A DNA stretch of 64,000 bases from Lysinibacillus boronitolerans JCM 21713 = 10a = NBRC 103108 (GTDB taxonomy: Bacteria > Bacillota > Bacilli > Bacillales_A > Planococcaceae). The stretch is taken from positions 1 to 64,000 of the forward strand of contig NZ_JPVR01000076.1 of NCBI RefSeq assembly GCF_000772935.1, written 5' to 3'. The position numbers were made by a program, and so were the translations under genes. Within the stretch, counting starts at the first letter, position 1; each line of letters opens with the position of its first letter. The notes beneath the pieces are model-generated. The model had not been told where the DNA came from. It did not search any database and saw only the letters and a list, made by a program, of their open reading frames with translations. Shown here piece after piece: positions 18,523 to 26,417 of this stretch.

Positions 18523-18643
18523 TTGAAATCCTCCTTAAACTTACTATGACTGTAGTATAGCATGGATAAATTCACTTGAGCGAACAATCTGCCTACAATG
18601 TATTTTTTATGCAAATCTATGTCGAAAAATCAAATCACAGCCA

Positions 18644-19993
18644 TTAATTGTCTTGATAACGACCTTTCAATACATAGGTTAACGTAATAAAAAGGTAAAT
18701 AGCTAACGTAATGCCTGTCACAATAATTGATGTGGTAAAAATAATCCCGATGAGAATCGCACTTAACGCTAGTATAGCTACCCAAGTTGTATAAGGGAAC
18801 CATTTTACTTCATAGGCACTTGTGTGCTCTGCTTGTTTTTTACGTGATTTTAAATGTGCAATCGCAATAATTAACCAAATAAATAACACAGTATAACCAA
18901 GTGATCCCATTAGAAAATCAAAGGTCTTGCTTCCCGCATATAAAGATAAAATGACCCCTAGATACATCGCTAAAGTACACATTAAAATTGCATATACTGG
19001 TACTTTTCGTTTCGATAAATAAGCAAAGATTTTAGGCACCCGTCCATCTACAGCCTGTGTATAGAGTACGCGTGATGAACCATACAGTCCAGAATTCATT
19101 GATGAAATAATGGCAAGTAAAACAACAGCGTTCATAATATGGTCTGCCCCTGGAATACCAACCATTTTAAAAACCATGACAAACGGGCTTTCAGGAACCC
19201 CATTTACTTCATTCCAAGGAATCAAGCTTACGATAATAAAGAATGGCAGTAAATAAAAAGTAACAATACGTACTAATGTACTGCGAACAGCTTTTGGCAC
19301 TACTTTTTCAGGATTTTTCGTTTCAGCTAATGTAATCCCGATGATTTCTGTCCCGCCATAAGAGTAGATAACTACAAGCATAGCTGCAATTAATCCCGTC
19401 GAGCCATTAGGGAAAAACCCACCATGCTCTGTTAAGTTAGCAAAACCAACAGCATTATGATTTCCAAACGTAACAAGCAATAAAATAAGTCCTGCAATGA
19501 TAAAGACAATAATAACGGTAATTTTGATTAATGCTAGCCAATATTCTGTTTCTGCAAATATTTTTACGGATAGTAAATTAATGGCTGTTACTAACACTGA
19601 AACAGATAGTGCGAGTATCCAAATTGGATAATCTGGTAGCCAATATTGAATAAAGATAGCTGCAACGACAGATTCTGCCGCAATATTTAAAACCCACATT
19701 TTCCAATAAATCCAATCCAGGAAATAAGCAGGGTATTTGCCTAACACTGATTGCACTAAATCTCTAAAGGTTCTTGCTTCTTTATTACGTACAGCCATTT
19801 CTGCTAAGCCTTGCATGACAAATAATAAAATAATGCCTCCGATTAAATACGCAATCAGCACAGATGGTCCTGCCATATCAATGGCTGCACTACTTCCTTT
19901 AAATAACCCCGCGCCAATGGCACCACCTAACGCCATCATTGTGATATGACGCGAGGTCATTGTTCTTGTCAATTGTTGCTTGTTTTTTTCCAC
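18644..19993 (-). CDS. APC-family amino acid permease behind a Leu T-box
   Basis: A 449-residue transporter of the amino acid/polyamine/organocation superfamily with about 12 membrane helices. The first helix carries the ALGGAIGAGLFKGSS substrate-gate motif typical of the AAT group. A GTG start at 19993 follows AGGAGG. The T-box leader upstream has a Leu codon in the specifier position, which points to leucine or branched-chain amino acid uptake, much as the T-box-controlled yvbW of B. subtilis. It interrupts the otherwise conserved trxA-etfA neighbourhood. Confidence 0.88.
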   Translation of the reverse strand: MEKNKQQLTRTMTSRHITMMALGGAIGAGLFKGSSAAIDMAGPSVLIAYLIGGIILLFVMQGLAEMAVRNKEARTFRDLVQSVLGKYPAYFLDWIYWKMWVLNIAAESVVAAIFIQYWLPDYPIWILALSVSVLVTAINLLSVKIFAETEYWLALIKITVIIVFIIAGLILLLVTFGNHNAVGFANLTEHGGFFPNGSTGLIAAMLVVIYSYGGTEIIGITLAETKNPEKVVPKAVRSTLVRIVTFYLLPFFIIVSLIPWNEVNGVPESPFVMVFKMVGIPGADHIMNAVVLLAIISSMNSGLYGSSRVLYTQAVDGRVPKIFAYLSKRKVPVYAILMCTLAMYLGVILSLYAGSKTFDFLMGSLGYTVLFIWLIIAIAHLKSRKKQAEHTSAYEVKWFPYTTWVAILALSAILIGIIFTTSIIVTGITLAIYLFITLTYVLKGRYQDN

Positions 19994-20018
19994 TTTCTTA
20001 CCTCCTAAAAATCAAAAA

Positions 20019-20288
20019 AGCATACCATCTCTTCCTTCATCATCAAATGAAAGAAGAGACGATATGCTATCAGCAAACCGCGGTACCACTCTAATTGGTT
20101 CATGAGAACCCAGCTTAAAACCTTGTAACGAAGGTTAAACGTCAAACAAATGGAATAATCTGATAATTACATTTGTGTTACCACTCCTAGGCAAGTTCAA
20201 AGTCTTATTGGTCTGCGTTGCACCAACCCGCAGCTCTCTTCACCGAATAATGAGCTTTTACTACTCCTAATCTTTGCGTTTCAAATCA
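20019..20288 (-). promoter_or_regulatory. T-box leader (leucine specifier) of the permease
   Basis: On the minus strand the T-box AGAGTGGTACCGCGG lies at 20093-20079, followed by a long terminator hairpin (AGCATATCGTCTCTTC with its complement, then a T run) at 20068-20019. The stem-I region shows GGAGTAGTA near the start and GAACTTGCC at 20198-20190. By comparison with the pheS leader here (GAA-TTC-A) the specifier is CTT (20195-20193), Leu. The alternative TTG would also be Leu. Confidence 0.88.
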
Positions 20289-20391
20289 TTAATGTATCCA
20301 TCACTATAATGTCTATCGTTAATTATGTCAATATTTTATTTTGCGATAATTTTCAAATAGTGCTTCTTGAAAAGGAAACCAATATAAAAAA

Positions 20392-20414
20392 GCAGGAAGG
20401 GTATCCCTTCCTGC
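20392..20414 (-). terminator. Terminator of the etf operon
   Basis: A perfect 10-bp stem GCAGGAAGGG/CCCTTCCTGC with a three-base loop and a T run on the minus strand, directly after etfA. Confidence 0.88.
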
Positions 20415-20421
20415 ATCTGCA

Positions 20422-21399
20422 TTATGCGTTCACTTTTAATGCTTTAAATTCTTCAATTAGAAGCGGAATAACTTCAAATAAATCTCCAACGATACCATAA
20501 TCAGCTACTTTGAAAATATTTGCTTCTGGATCTTTATTAATGGCAACAATGACTTTTGAATTGGACATTCCAGCTAAATGTTGAATTGCGCCTGAAATAC
20601 CTGCTGCAATATAAAGATCTGGTGTTACAACCTTACCTGTTTGTCCAATTTGAAGCGAGTAATCACAATATTCAGCGTCACATGCACCACGTGATGCACC
20701 AACTGCACCGCCTAGTAAATCTGCTAGCTCTTTTAATGGCTCGAAGCCTTCTTCTGACTTCACGCCACGACCACCAGCAACAACTACTTTTGCTTCTGAA
20801 AGATCTACACCTTCTGAAGACTTACGAACAACTTCTTTAATAATTGTGCGCAGGTTTGTAATCTCTACAGCGACTGCAGACACATCACCTGTTTTACCTT
20901 CTGCTTTCTCTAAAGGTGTAATGTTATTTGGACGAATAGAAGCTAAAACAATACCATCTTTCACTTTTACTTTTTCAAAAGCTTTACCAGAGTAAATTGG
21001 TCGGATGAATACCACATCATCGCCTGCACCTTCAATAGCAGTGACATCAGATACTAGACCTGCTTGCAATTTGCTTGCAATTTTTGGCGATAAATCTTTC
21101 CCATTTGCTGTATGACCAAAGACAATACCTGCTGGTTGTTCTTGCTCGATAACAGCTAATAGTGCTTGACTATAGCCATCAGATGTATATTGTTTTAAAT
21201 GCGGGTGTTCCACTGTTACTACTCGATCAGCACCATATTCAAATAATGGACCTGTTAAACCTGCTACAGCATCCCCTAACAGTACCCCAACAACTTCGCC
21301 ACCATCAGCGATTTGTTTTGCAGCTGCAATTGCTTCGAAAGAAACATTACGTAAGCTTCCTTCACGAACTTCACTTAATACTAATACTTTTTTTGACAT
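20422..21399 (-). CDS. etfA: Electron transfer flavoprotein alpha subunit
   Basis: A 325-residue FAD-binding subunit of ETF. The C-terminal FAD domain is visible in VVAGGRGVKSEEGF, GASRGACDAEY, QIGQTGKVVTPDLYIAAGIS and the end region AINKDPEANIFKVADYGIVGD. It takes electrons from acyl-CoA dehydrogenases and passes them to the quinone pool. It is the last gene of fadR-fadB-etfB-etfA. Confidence 0.96.
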   Translation of the reverse strand: MSKKVLVLSEVREGSLRNVSFEAIAAAKQIADGGEVVGVLLGDAVAGLTGPLFEYGADRVVTVEHPHLKQYTSDGYSQALLAVIEQEQPAGIVFGHTANGKDLSPKIASKLQAGLVSDVTAIEGAGDDVVFIRPIYSGKAFEKVKVKDGIVLASIRPNNITPLEKAEGKTGDVSAVAVEITNLRTIIKEVVRKSSEGVDLSEAKVVVAGGRGVKSEEGFEPLKELADLLGGAVGASRGACDAEYCDYSLQIGQTGKVVTPDLYIAAGISGAIQHLAGMSNSKVIVAINKDPEANIFKVADYGIVGDLFEVIPLLIEEFKALKVNA

Positions 21400-21446
21400 A
21401 GCATATTCCCTCCGTTACCCTTTAAGATTCGATTGACATCCAATAA

Positions 21447-22220
21447 TTAAACAACTTTTGCTTCTGTGTGAAGTAGATTTACCAGTTCTTTTGCTTGTGC
21501 AGAAAGGTCACCCTCTAAAATACGACCTGCTGCTTTTTGAGCTGGTAAGAAGATGTCAACTGTTTCAATCTTCACTTCTACATCATCTTCATCGATATCT
21601 AAATCATCTAACTCAAGCTCTGCAAGCGGTTTCTTTTTCGCTTTCATAATACCTGGTAGAGATGGGTAACGAGGCTCATTTAAACCTTGCTGAGCAGTTA
21701 CTAATAACGGTAAAGAAGTTTCAATTACCTCTGAATCTCCTTCAATATCACGAACAATTTTCGCAGTTGTTCCGTCAATTTCAAGTTTCGTAATCGTTGT
21801 TACATAATTTATATCCAATAAATCAGCAACACGTGGACCAACTTGCCCTGAACCACCATCAATCGCAACATTTCCTGTTAAAATTAAATCTGCATCTTTA
21901 TCTTTTAAGTATTCTGCTAGTAGATAAGCTGCTGCATTTTGGTCCAGCTCATCTAAATCATCTTCTGTATTAATAAGCACTGCTTCGTCTGCTCCCATAG
22001 CAAGTGCTGTACGTAATTGCTTCTCTGCATCCTCGCCACCAATTGTCACTACTGTTACTTTCCCACCAGCAGCATCGCGAACTTGGATCGCCTCTTCAAT
22101 GGCATATTCATCGTAAGGGTTGATAATGAATTCTGCGCCATCCTCTTGGATTTTACCACCCGACACAACGATTTTTTCTTCTGTATCAAACGTACGTTTA
22201 ATTAATGCAAAAATGTTCAT
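21447..22220 (-). CDS. etfB: Electron transfer flavoprotein beta subunit
   Basis: A 257-residue AMP-binding ETF subunit. NPYDEYAIEEA, the ETF beta signature around GNVAIDGGSGQVGPRVA, and LPLLVTAQQGLNEPRYPSL are visible. AGGAGG precedes the ATG. It forms the heterodimer with EtfA, encoded 47 bases downstream. Confidence 0.96.
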   Translation of the reverse strand: MNIFALIKRTFDTEEKIVVSGGKIQEDGAEFIINPYDEYAIEEAIQVRDAAGGKVTVVTIGGEDAEKQLRTALAMGADEAVLINTEDDLDELDQNAAAYLLAEYLKDKDADLILTGNVAIDGGSGQVGPRVADLLDINYVTTITKLEIDGTTAKIVRDIEGDSEVIETSLPLLVTAQQGLNEPRYPSLPGIMKAKKKPLAELELDDLDIDEDDVEVKIETVDIFLPAQKAAGRILEGDLSAQAKELVNLLHTEAKVV

Positions 22221-22334
22221 ATATCCATACCTCCTGGAACGTTTTATAATTCTAAGTAAACTTATAAATATTATATATTTTCAGTTTCGATAACGCCGAT
22301 AACATACTGAACGTTGCTATCGACATTTGGAAAA

Positions 22335-23108
22335 TTATTTGCCAGTAAACACAGGCTCACGCTTTTCTATGAATGCTTGAATTCCCTCTTTGGCATCTTC
22401 TGTAACAAATACTGTTCCAAACGATTTCGCCTCTGCTTCAATGCCTTCATAGAATGATGCATGTTTTGCATATTGCAATGTTTGAATAGCCGCTTTTAAA
22501 GCGATTGGACTTTTCTTAGCAATGCCCTTAGCGATTTTTAACGTTTCTTCTAGCAGTGCTTCATCTGAGAATGCACGGTTCGCTAAGCCCCACTGAACAG
22601 CTTCGGTACCAGAGATTGGTTCACTTGTAAACATCATTTCAGCAGCCTTTGCTACACCAACATAGCGTGGTAAACGCTGTGTACCACCAAAACCAGGAAT
22701 AAGCCCTAATTGTAATTCAGGTAAACCAAGTTTTGCAGATTCAGTGACATATCGCATATGACAGCTCATCGCTAACTCTAGGCCTCCGCCTAATGCCGCA
22801 CCATGGATAGCTGCAATGACAGGCTTAGAAAACGATTCAACACGCTCAAAAACCTGTTGCCCGTTGCTAGCTAGCTTTGTAAATTCCTCTCCAGATTCTA
22901 CCCCAATAAATTCTTTAATATCTGCCCCTGCAGAGAAGAAACGGCCTTCACCATGAAGTACAAGGACTCTTACAGCATCATCGTGTTCTACAGCATCTAG
23001 TACAGCGTTAACTTCTGCAATAATACCGCGAGATAATGCATTTGCTGGTGGACGTGCAATTGTAATAATCGCTACTCCATCTTCTACTTTCCAACTTAGA
23101 AATTCCAT
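22335..23108 (-). CDS. fadB: Enoyl-CoA hydratase (FadB)
   Basis: A 257-residue crotonase-fold enzyme for hydration of trans-2-enoyl-CoA in beta-oxidation. The oxyanion-hole segments SAGADIKEF and [14 protein letters not shown] and the catalytic glutamate region [18 protein letters not shown] are intact. It lies in the B. subtilis order between fadR and etfB. Confidence 0.93.
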   Translation of the reverse strand: MEFLSWKVEDGVAIITIARPPANALSRGIIAEVNAVLDAVEHDDAVRVLVLHGEGRFFSAGADIKEFIGVESGEEFTKLASNGQQVFERVESFSKPVIAAIHGAALGGGLELAMSCHMRYVTESAKLGLPELQLGLIPGFGGTQRLPRYVGVAKAAEMMFTSEPISGTEAVQWGLANRAFSDEALLEETLKIAKGIAKKSPIALKAAIQTLQYAKHASFYEGIEAEAKSFGTVFVTEDAKEGIQAFIEKREPVFTGK

Positions 23109-23122
23109 TTCTCCACATCCTT

Positions 23123-23704
23123 TTAAGCTTTAATGCCGTTCAGGATTAACGCCTGAACCTTTGGAACCTGTTCCATCAAATCATATCGATAGTCATTCAT
23201 AACCCACGACGTAATAGTTTCATCAATTGTTCCAAAAACCATTTGTCGTGCCAAGCGTACATCCATCGTCTGATTGAACTCACCTGTAAGCATACCCTCG
23301 ATTAAAATTTGATCAAGTAGCTGTAAATACTCACGCAATACTGAATTAATTTTTAATCGTAAGTCTTTGTTTGACTGGCGAAGCTCTAATTGTGTGACAG
23401 TTGCTAGGTATCGATCTGTCGCTAGAACATTAAAATGATTTTCTATCATTCGTGAAAGTTTGTCTTTAGACGTACTCCCATTTTCTATTATATCTTGTAA
23501 TGACTCTACAAAAACAGCCATTTTTTCATTAAAGACAGAAATTAATATATCTTCTTTATTTTTAAAATATAAATAGATTGTTCCATCGGCCACCCCTGCC
23601 TGTTTGGCGATTTTCGATACTTGCGCTTGGTGATACCCATTCTCCGCAATAACGATGACAGCTGCATCAATAATTTGTTTATATTTTGGCTTATCTCGTT
23701 TCAC
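23123..23704 (-). CDS. fadR: TetR-family fatty-acid regulator FadR
   Basis: A 193-residue TetR repressor that in B. subtilis shuts off beta-oxidation genes until long-chain acyl-CoA binds. The N-terminal helix-turn-helix is [20 protein letters not shown] followed by [23 protein letters not shown] 23704 is chosen because AGGTGGTG precedes it and the product then matches the family N-terminus; the longer frame to 23788 would run across the operator. A FadR-like box sits just downstream of the promoter, pointing to autoregulation. Confidence 0.92.
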   Translation of the reverse strand: MKRDKPKYKQIIDAAVIVIAENGYHQAQVSKIAKQAGVADGTIYLYFKNKEDILISVFNEKMAVFVESLQDIIENGSTSKDKLSRMIENHFNVLATDRYLATVTQLELRQSNKDLRLKINSVLREYLQLLDQILIEGMLTGEFNQTMDVRLARQMVFGTIDETITSWVMNDYRYDLMEQVPKVQALILNGIKA

Positions 23705-23773
23705 TTTTATATCACCACCTAAAAAACATGCGCACGTCGATATGACGTGTGAACCTAAAAAAATATGAAAATA

Positions 23774-23791
23774 TGAATGGTCATTCATTCA
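23774..23791. promoter_or_regulatory. FadR operator at the fadR promoter
   Basis: TGAATGGTCATTCATTCA matches the B. subtilis FadR consensus (TGAATG...CATTCA half-sites). It lies about 10 bases after the -10 element of the fadR promoter, where a bound repressor would block initiation or clearance. Confidence 0.7.
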
Positions 23792-23800
23792 TATTTTCAT

Positions 23801-23827
23801 ATTATATTTTACAGCATTGCTTGTCAA
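23801..23827 (-). promoter_or_regulatory. Sigma-A promoter of fadR-fadB-etfBA
   Basis: On the minus strand TTGACA (23827-23822), 15 bases, TATAAT (23806-23801). Both hexamers are consensus but the spacing is short. It lies in the 138-base gap between lcfA and fadR. Confidence 0.6.
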
Positions 23828-23842
23828 TACTTTCACACGTAT

Positions 23843-25537
23843 TTATTTCGCTTCTTTATTCGCTAATTTTGTTTTTTCTTCTTCAACTAACGTACGACGC
23901 AAAATTTTTCCTACAGCTGTTTTTGGCAGCTCTTCTCTAAATTCATAATAACGTGGAACTTTAAAAGCCGCTAGATGCTGACGACAATATTTATTTAATT
24001 CGTCCTCAGTAATCGAATATCCTTCTTTTAACACAATATAAGCTTTTACTGTTTCACCACGATACGGATCAGGTATGCCTGCCACTACGCACTCTTGGAT
24101 CTCTTCACGTTCATACAACACTTCTTCCACTTCACGAGGATAAATATTAAAGCCACCAGCTATTATTAAATCCTTTTTACGATCTACTACATAGAAGAAG
24201 CCTTGCTCATCCATATAACCAAGATCACCTGTTAAAAACCAACCGTCAGCAAATGTCGCAGCTGTATCCTCTGGACGGTTCCAGTAGCCCTTCATTACTT
24301 GTGGTCCTTTAACAGCGATTTCACCCACCTCACCAATAGGTAGCTCTTCTGTATCCCCTGTACGTAAAATAACTGCTTCTGTATTTGGCCATGGTAAACC
24401 AATCGAGCCAATCACCCGCTTACCCCAAATTGGCGTAGCATGTGTTACAGGAGAGGTTTCAGTTAATCCATATCCTTCTACTAGCTTTCCACCAGTAACG
24501 GCCTCGAACTTCTCTTGCACTTCAATCGGTAATGAAGCAGAGCCACTTAGGCATGCCTTAATAGATGATAAATCATAATTCGCAATGTCTGGGTGATTTA
24601 AAAGGCCAATGTATAAGGTTGGTGCGCCGGGGAACAGTGTTGGTTTCTGTTTATCAATCGTTTTTAAAGCCGTCTCTGCATCAAACTTCGGTAAAAGCAC
24701 CATTCTATTTTGAGTGAATACAGATAAAAGCATAACAGTAGTCATTCCATAGACGTGGAAGAATGGTAGAATGCCCATAATGGTTTCTTCACCATGAACA
24801 CATTTATACATCCAAGCATCACACATTGTTGTATTGGCAATTAAATTTTTATGTGTCAGCATAACGCCTTTTGGGAAACCTGTTGTCCCACCCGTATATT
24901 GAAGGAGTGCTAGGTCTTCTTCAAAATCAAATGGAATATTGTCAATTAGCTTAATCGGTGCTGAGCGCATTATTTCTGAAAACAAATGATTTTGACCGCT
25001 ATGTTCAACCTTGACACTAAAGCCATACTGCTTTTTTTGAATAAATGGATAGACTAAATTTTTTGGGAATGGTAAATAATCTTTAATAGCTGTCACAATG
25101 ACATTTTCAAGTGCTGTCTCTTTCATAATTTTCATGACTCTTGGATATAAAATATCCATTACGAGAATAACCTTTGCTCCTGAATCAGCCATTTGATATT
25201 GAAGCTCACGTTCAGTATAAAGTGGATTTGTTTGTACTACAACAGCACCTGCATACATGGCACCATAGTAAGCGATTACACTTTGTGGCGTGTTTGGCAG
25301 CATAATGGCTACTCGATCTCCCTTTTCCACACCTAGTGTTTGTAAATAGTTTGCGAACCTTAAAGCTGACTCATATAGCTCGGTGTACGTCAAATCCTTT
25401 CCCATAAAATGAATCGCTACTTTGGATGGATTCTTTTTATAGGCACGTGTCAAAAACTCTTGCACTGGAATTTCCTCAAACGTTAAAGACGATGGTACTT
25501 CTTCAGGATAATTTGCTAGCCATGGTTTTGCTGTCAT
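23843..25537 (-). CDS. lcfA: Long-chain fatty-acid-CoA ligase
   Basis: A 564-residue ANL-superfamily enzyme that activates fatty acids to acyl-CoA through an acyl-adenylate. The P-loop YTGGTTGFPKG, the GYGLTET motif, WFLTGDLGYMD and the C-terminal catalytic Lys in PKTAVGKILRR are present. ATG 25537 has GGGGAGAGG upstream and is preferred to the ATG 11 codons earlier. It has its own promoter and precedes fadR as in B. subtilis. Confidence 0.95.
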   Translation of the reverse strand: MTAKPWLANYPEEVPSSLTFEEIPVQEFLTRAYKKNPSKVAIHFMGKDLTYTELYESALRFANYLQTLGVEKGDRVAIMLPNTPQSVIAYYGAMYAGAVVVQTNPLYTERELQYQMADSGAKVILVMDILYPRVMKIMKETALENVIVTAIKDYLPFPKNLVYPFIQKKQYGFSVKVEHSGQNHLFSEIMRSAPIKLIDNIPFDFEEDLALLQYTGGTTGFPKGVMLTHKNLIANTTMCDAWMYKCVHGEETIMGILPFFHVYGMTTVMLLSVFTQNRMVLLPKFDAETALKTIDKQKPTLFPGAPTLYIGLLNHPDIANYDLSSIKACLSGSASLPIEVQEKFEAVTGGKLVEGYGLTETSPVTHATPIWGKRVIGSIGLPWPNTEAVILRTGDTEELPIGEVGEIAVKGPQVMKGYWNRPEDTAATFADGWFLTGDLGYMDEQGFFYVVDRKKDLIIAGGFNIYPREVEEVLYEREEIQECVVAGIPDPYRGETVKAYIVLKEGYSITEDELNKYCRQHLAAFKVPRYYEFREELPKTAVGKILRRTLVEEEKTKLANKEAK

Positions 25538-25581
25538 ACGTCCTCTCCCCTTTGTCCCAAACTTTGTCAATTCTTATATTT

Positions 25582-25610
25582 ATTATAATGAAAAAGAAAT
25601 ACAGTTTCAA
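25582..25610 (-). promoter_or_regulatory. Sigma-A promoter of lcfA
   Basis: On the minus strand TTGAAA (25610-25605), 17 bases, TATAAT (25587-25582), about 45 bases before the lcfA start. Confidence 0.65.
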
Positions 25611-25708
25611 ACAGAAAATAGAAAATAAATGCATTTTCGATTAATTATTATGCAATTTACAACATTAATATGATTGGTATTTATCGGGATTTGTTTGAAT
25701 AGACCTTA

Positions 25709-25726
25709 TGAATACTCATTCATTCT
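25709..25726. promoter_or_regulatory. FadR-like box upstream of lcfA
   Basis: TGAATACTCATTCATTCT differs from the box at fadR in three of 18 positions. It lies about 100 bases upstream of the visible lcfA promoter, so it may serve another, unseen promoter or act at a distance. The rest of 25611-25856 is AT-rich with no other feature that I can see. Confidence 0.45.
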
Positions 25727-25856
25727 TGACTTACTCCATAAAAAAATGATCAGCATATTCCTATATTATAAAAATAATTTGTTCAACCCTTTAATAGCGT
25801 TATATGAGAGAAAATTAATAGGTTGTAGTAGAATTTTATGCGATGTTTAATAAATA

Positions 25857-25892
25857 AAAAACGCATCCTCATAAAGAGAATGCGTTTTTTTA
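25857..25892 (-). terminator. Terminator after the 26-residue protein gene
   Basis: On the minus strand AAAACGCATTCTC, a short loop and GAGGATGCGTTTT, then a T run. It overlaps the stop codon of the small gene and ends the mutS2-yshE transcript. Confidence 0.85.
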
Positions 25893-25970
25893 AACCGTTA
25901 ACATATAGTAGACACCTACTGCCAAAAATGCAATACAGACAACGATTAGTACTTTTGCTAATTTTTCCAT
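25890..25970 (-). CDS. 26-residue single-pass membrane protein
   Basis: A small open frame ATG 25970 to TAA 25890, preceded by AGGAG eight bases upstream. The product begins MEKLAKVLIVVC and continues as one hydrophobic helix ending YYMLTV. It starts 12 bases after the yshE stop, in the same direction, and ends inside the operon terminator. No homologue is recognised. An overlapping out-of-frame ATG at 25974 gives a longer frame that runs through the terminator and is unlikely to be used. Confidence 0.6.
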   Translation of the reverse strand: MEKLAKVLIVVCIAFLAVGVYYMLTV

Positions 25971-25981
25971 TCATGACACTC

Positions 25982-26395
25982 CTATGCAATACTTGCCCCA
26001 ATTACAAACGAAAGACCGACTGAAATGGTAAAGGAAATGAAACCAACTGAGCGATTATCATTGGCAATCTCTTGATCAACGTTAAAACGAGGTGTCATAA
26101 ATTCAAATAAGAAATACGCTACAATTAATAATGTAAAGCCAAAAAGGCCCCAGCCGATCATTTCACTTAATGTGCTATGACGTGCAATGGAAAAGCGGAA
26201 GATATTACAAATCCCTAGTATTTTCCCCCCCGTTGCAAGAGCCACAGCGACATTACCTTTTTTAATTTCTTCCCAATTTTTATATTTCGTAACGACTTCG
26301 AACAATGCCATCGAGACGACTAAACATAATACTACAACACTAAAATATCCTGCCGTTTCGATAATTGGATATCGCCAAAAGCCAGAATTCAGCAT
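25982..26395 (-). CDS. yshE: DUF350 membrane protein YshE
   Basis: A 137-residue protein with four predicted membrane helices, from the DUF350 family. The order lcfA-yshE-mutS2 is that of B. subtilis. The function is unknown. It begins 23 bases after mutS2 with a GGGG-rich site and is probably in the same operon. Confidence 0.85.
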   Translation of the reverse strand: MLNSGFWRYPIIETAGYFSVVVLCLVVSMALFEVVTKYKNWEEIKKGNVAVALATGGKILGICNIFRFSIARHSTLSEMIGWGLFGFTLLIVAYFLFEFMTPRFNVDQEIANDNRSVGFISFTISVGLSFVIGASIA

Positions 26396-26417
26396 TTTTC
26401 TCCGTCCCCTTTATAGC

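Noticed and set aside
25783-26001. 72-codon frame overlapping the 26-residue protein gene
   Set aside because: It reads straight through the intrinsic terminator and its translation is Arg/Cys-rich without pattern; the shorter frame has the better spaced start.
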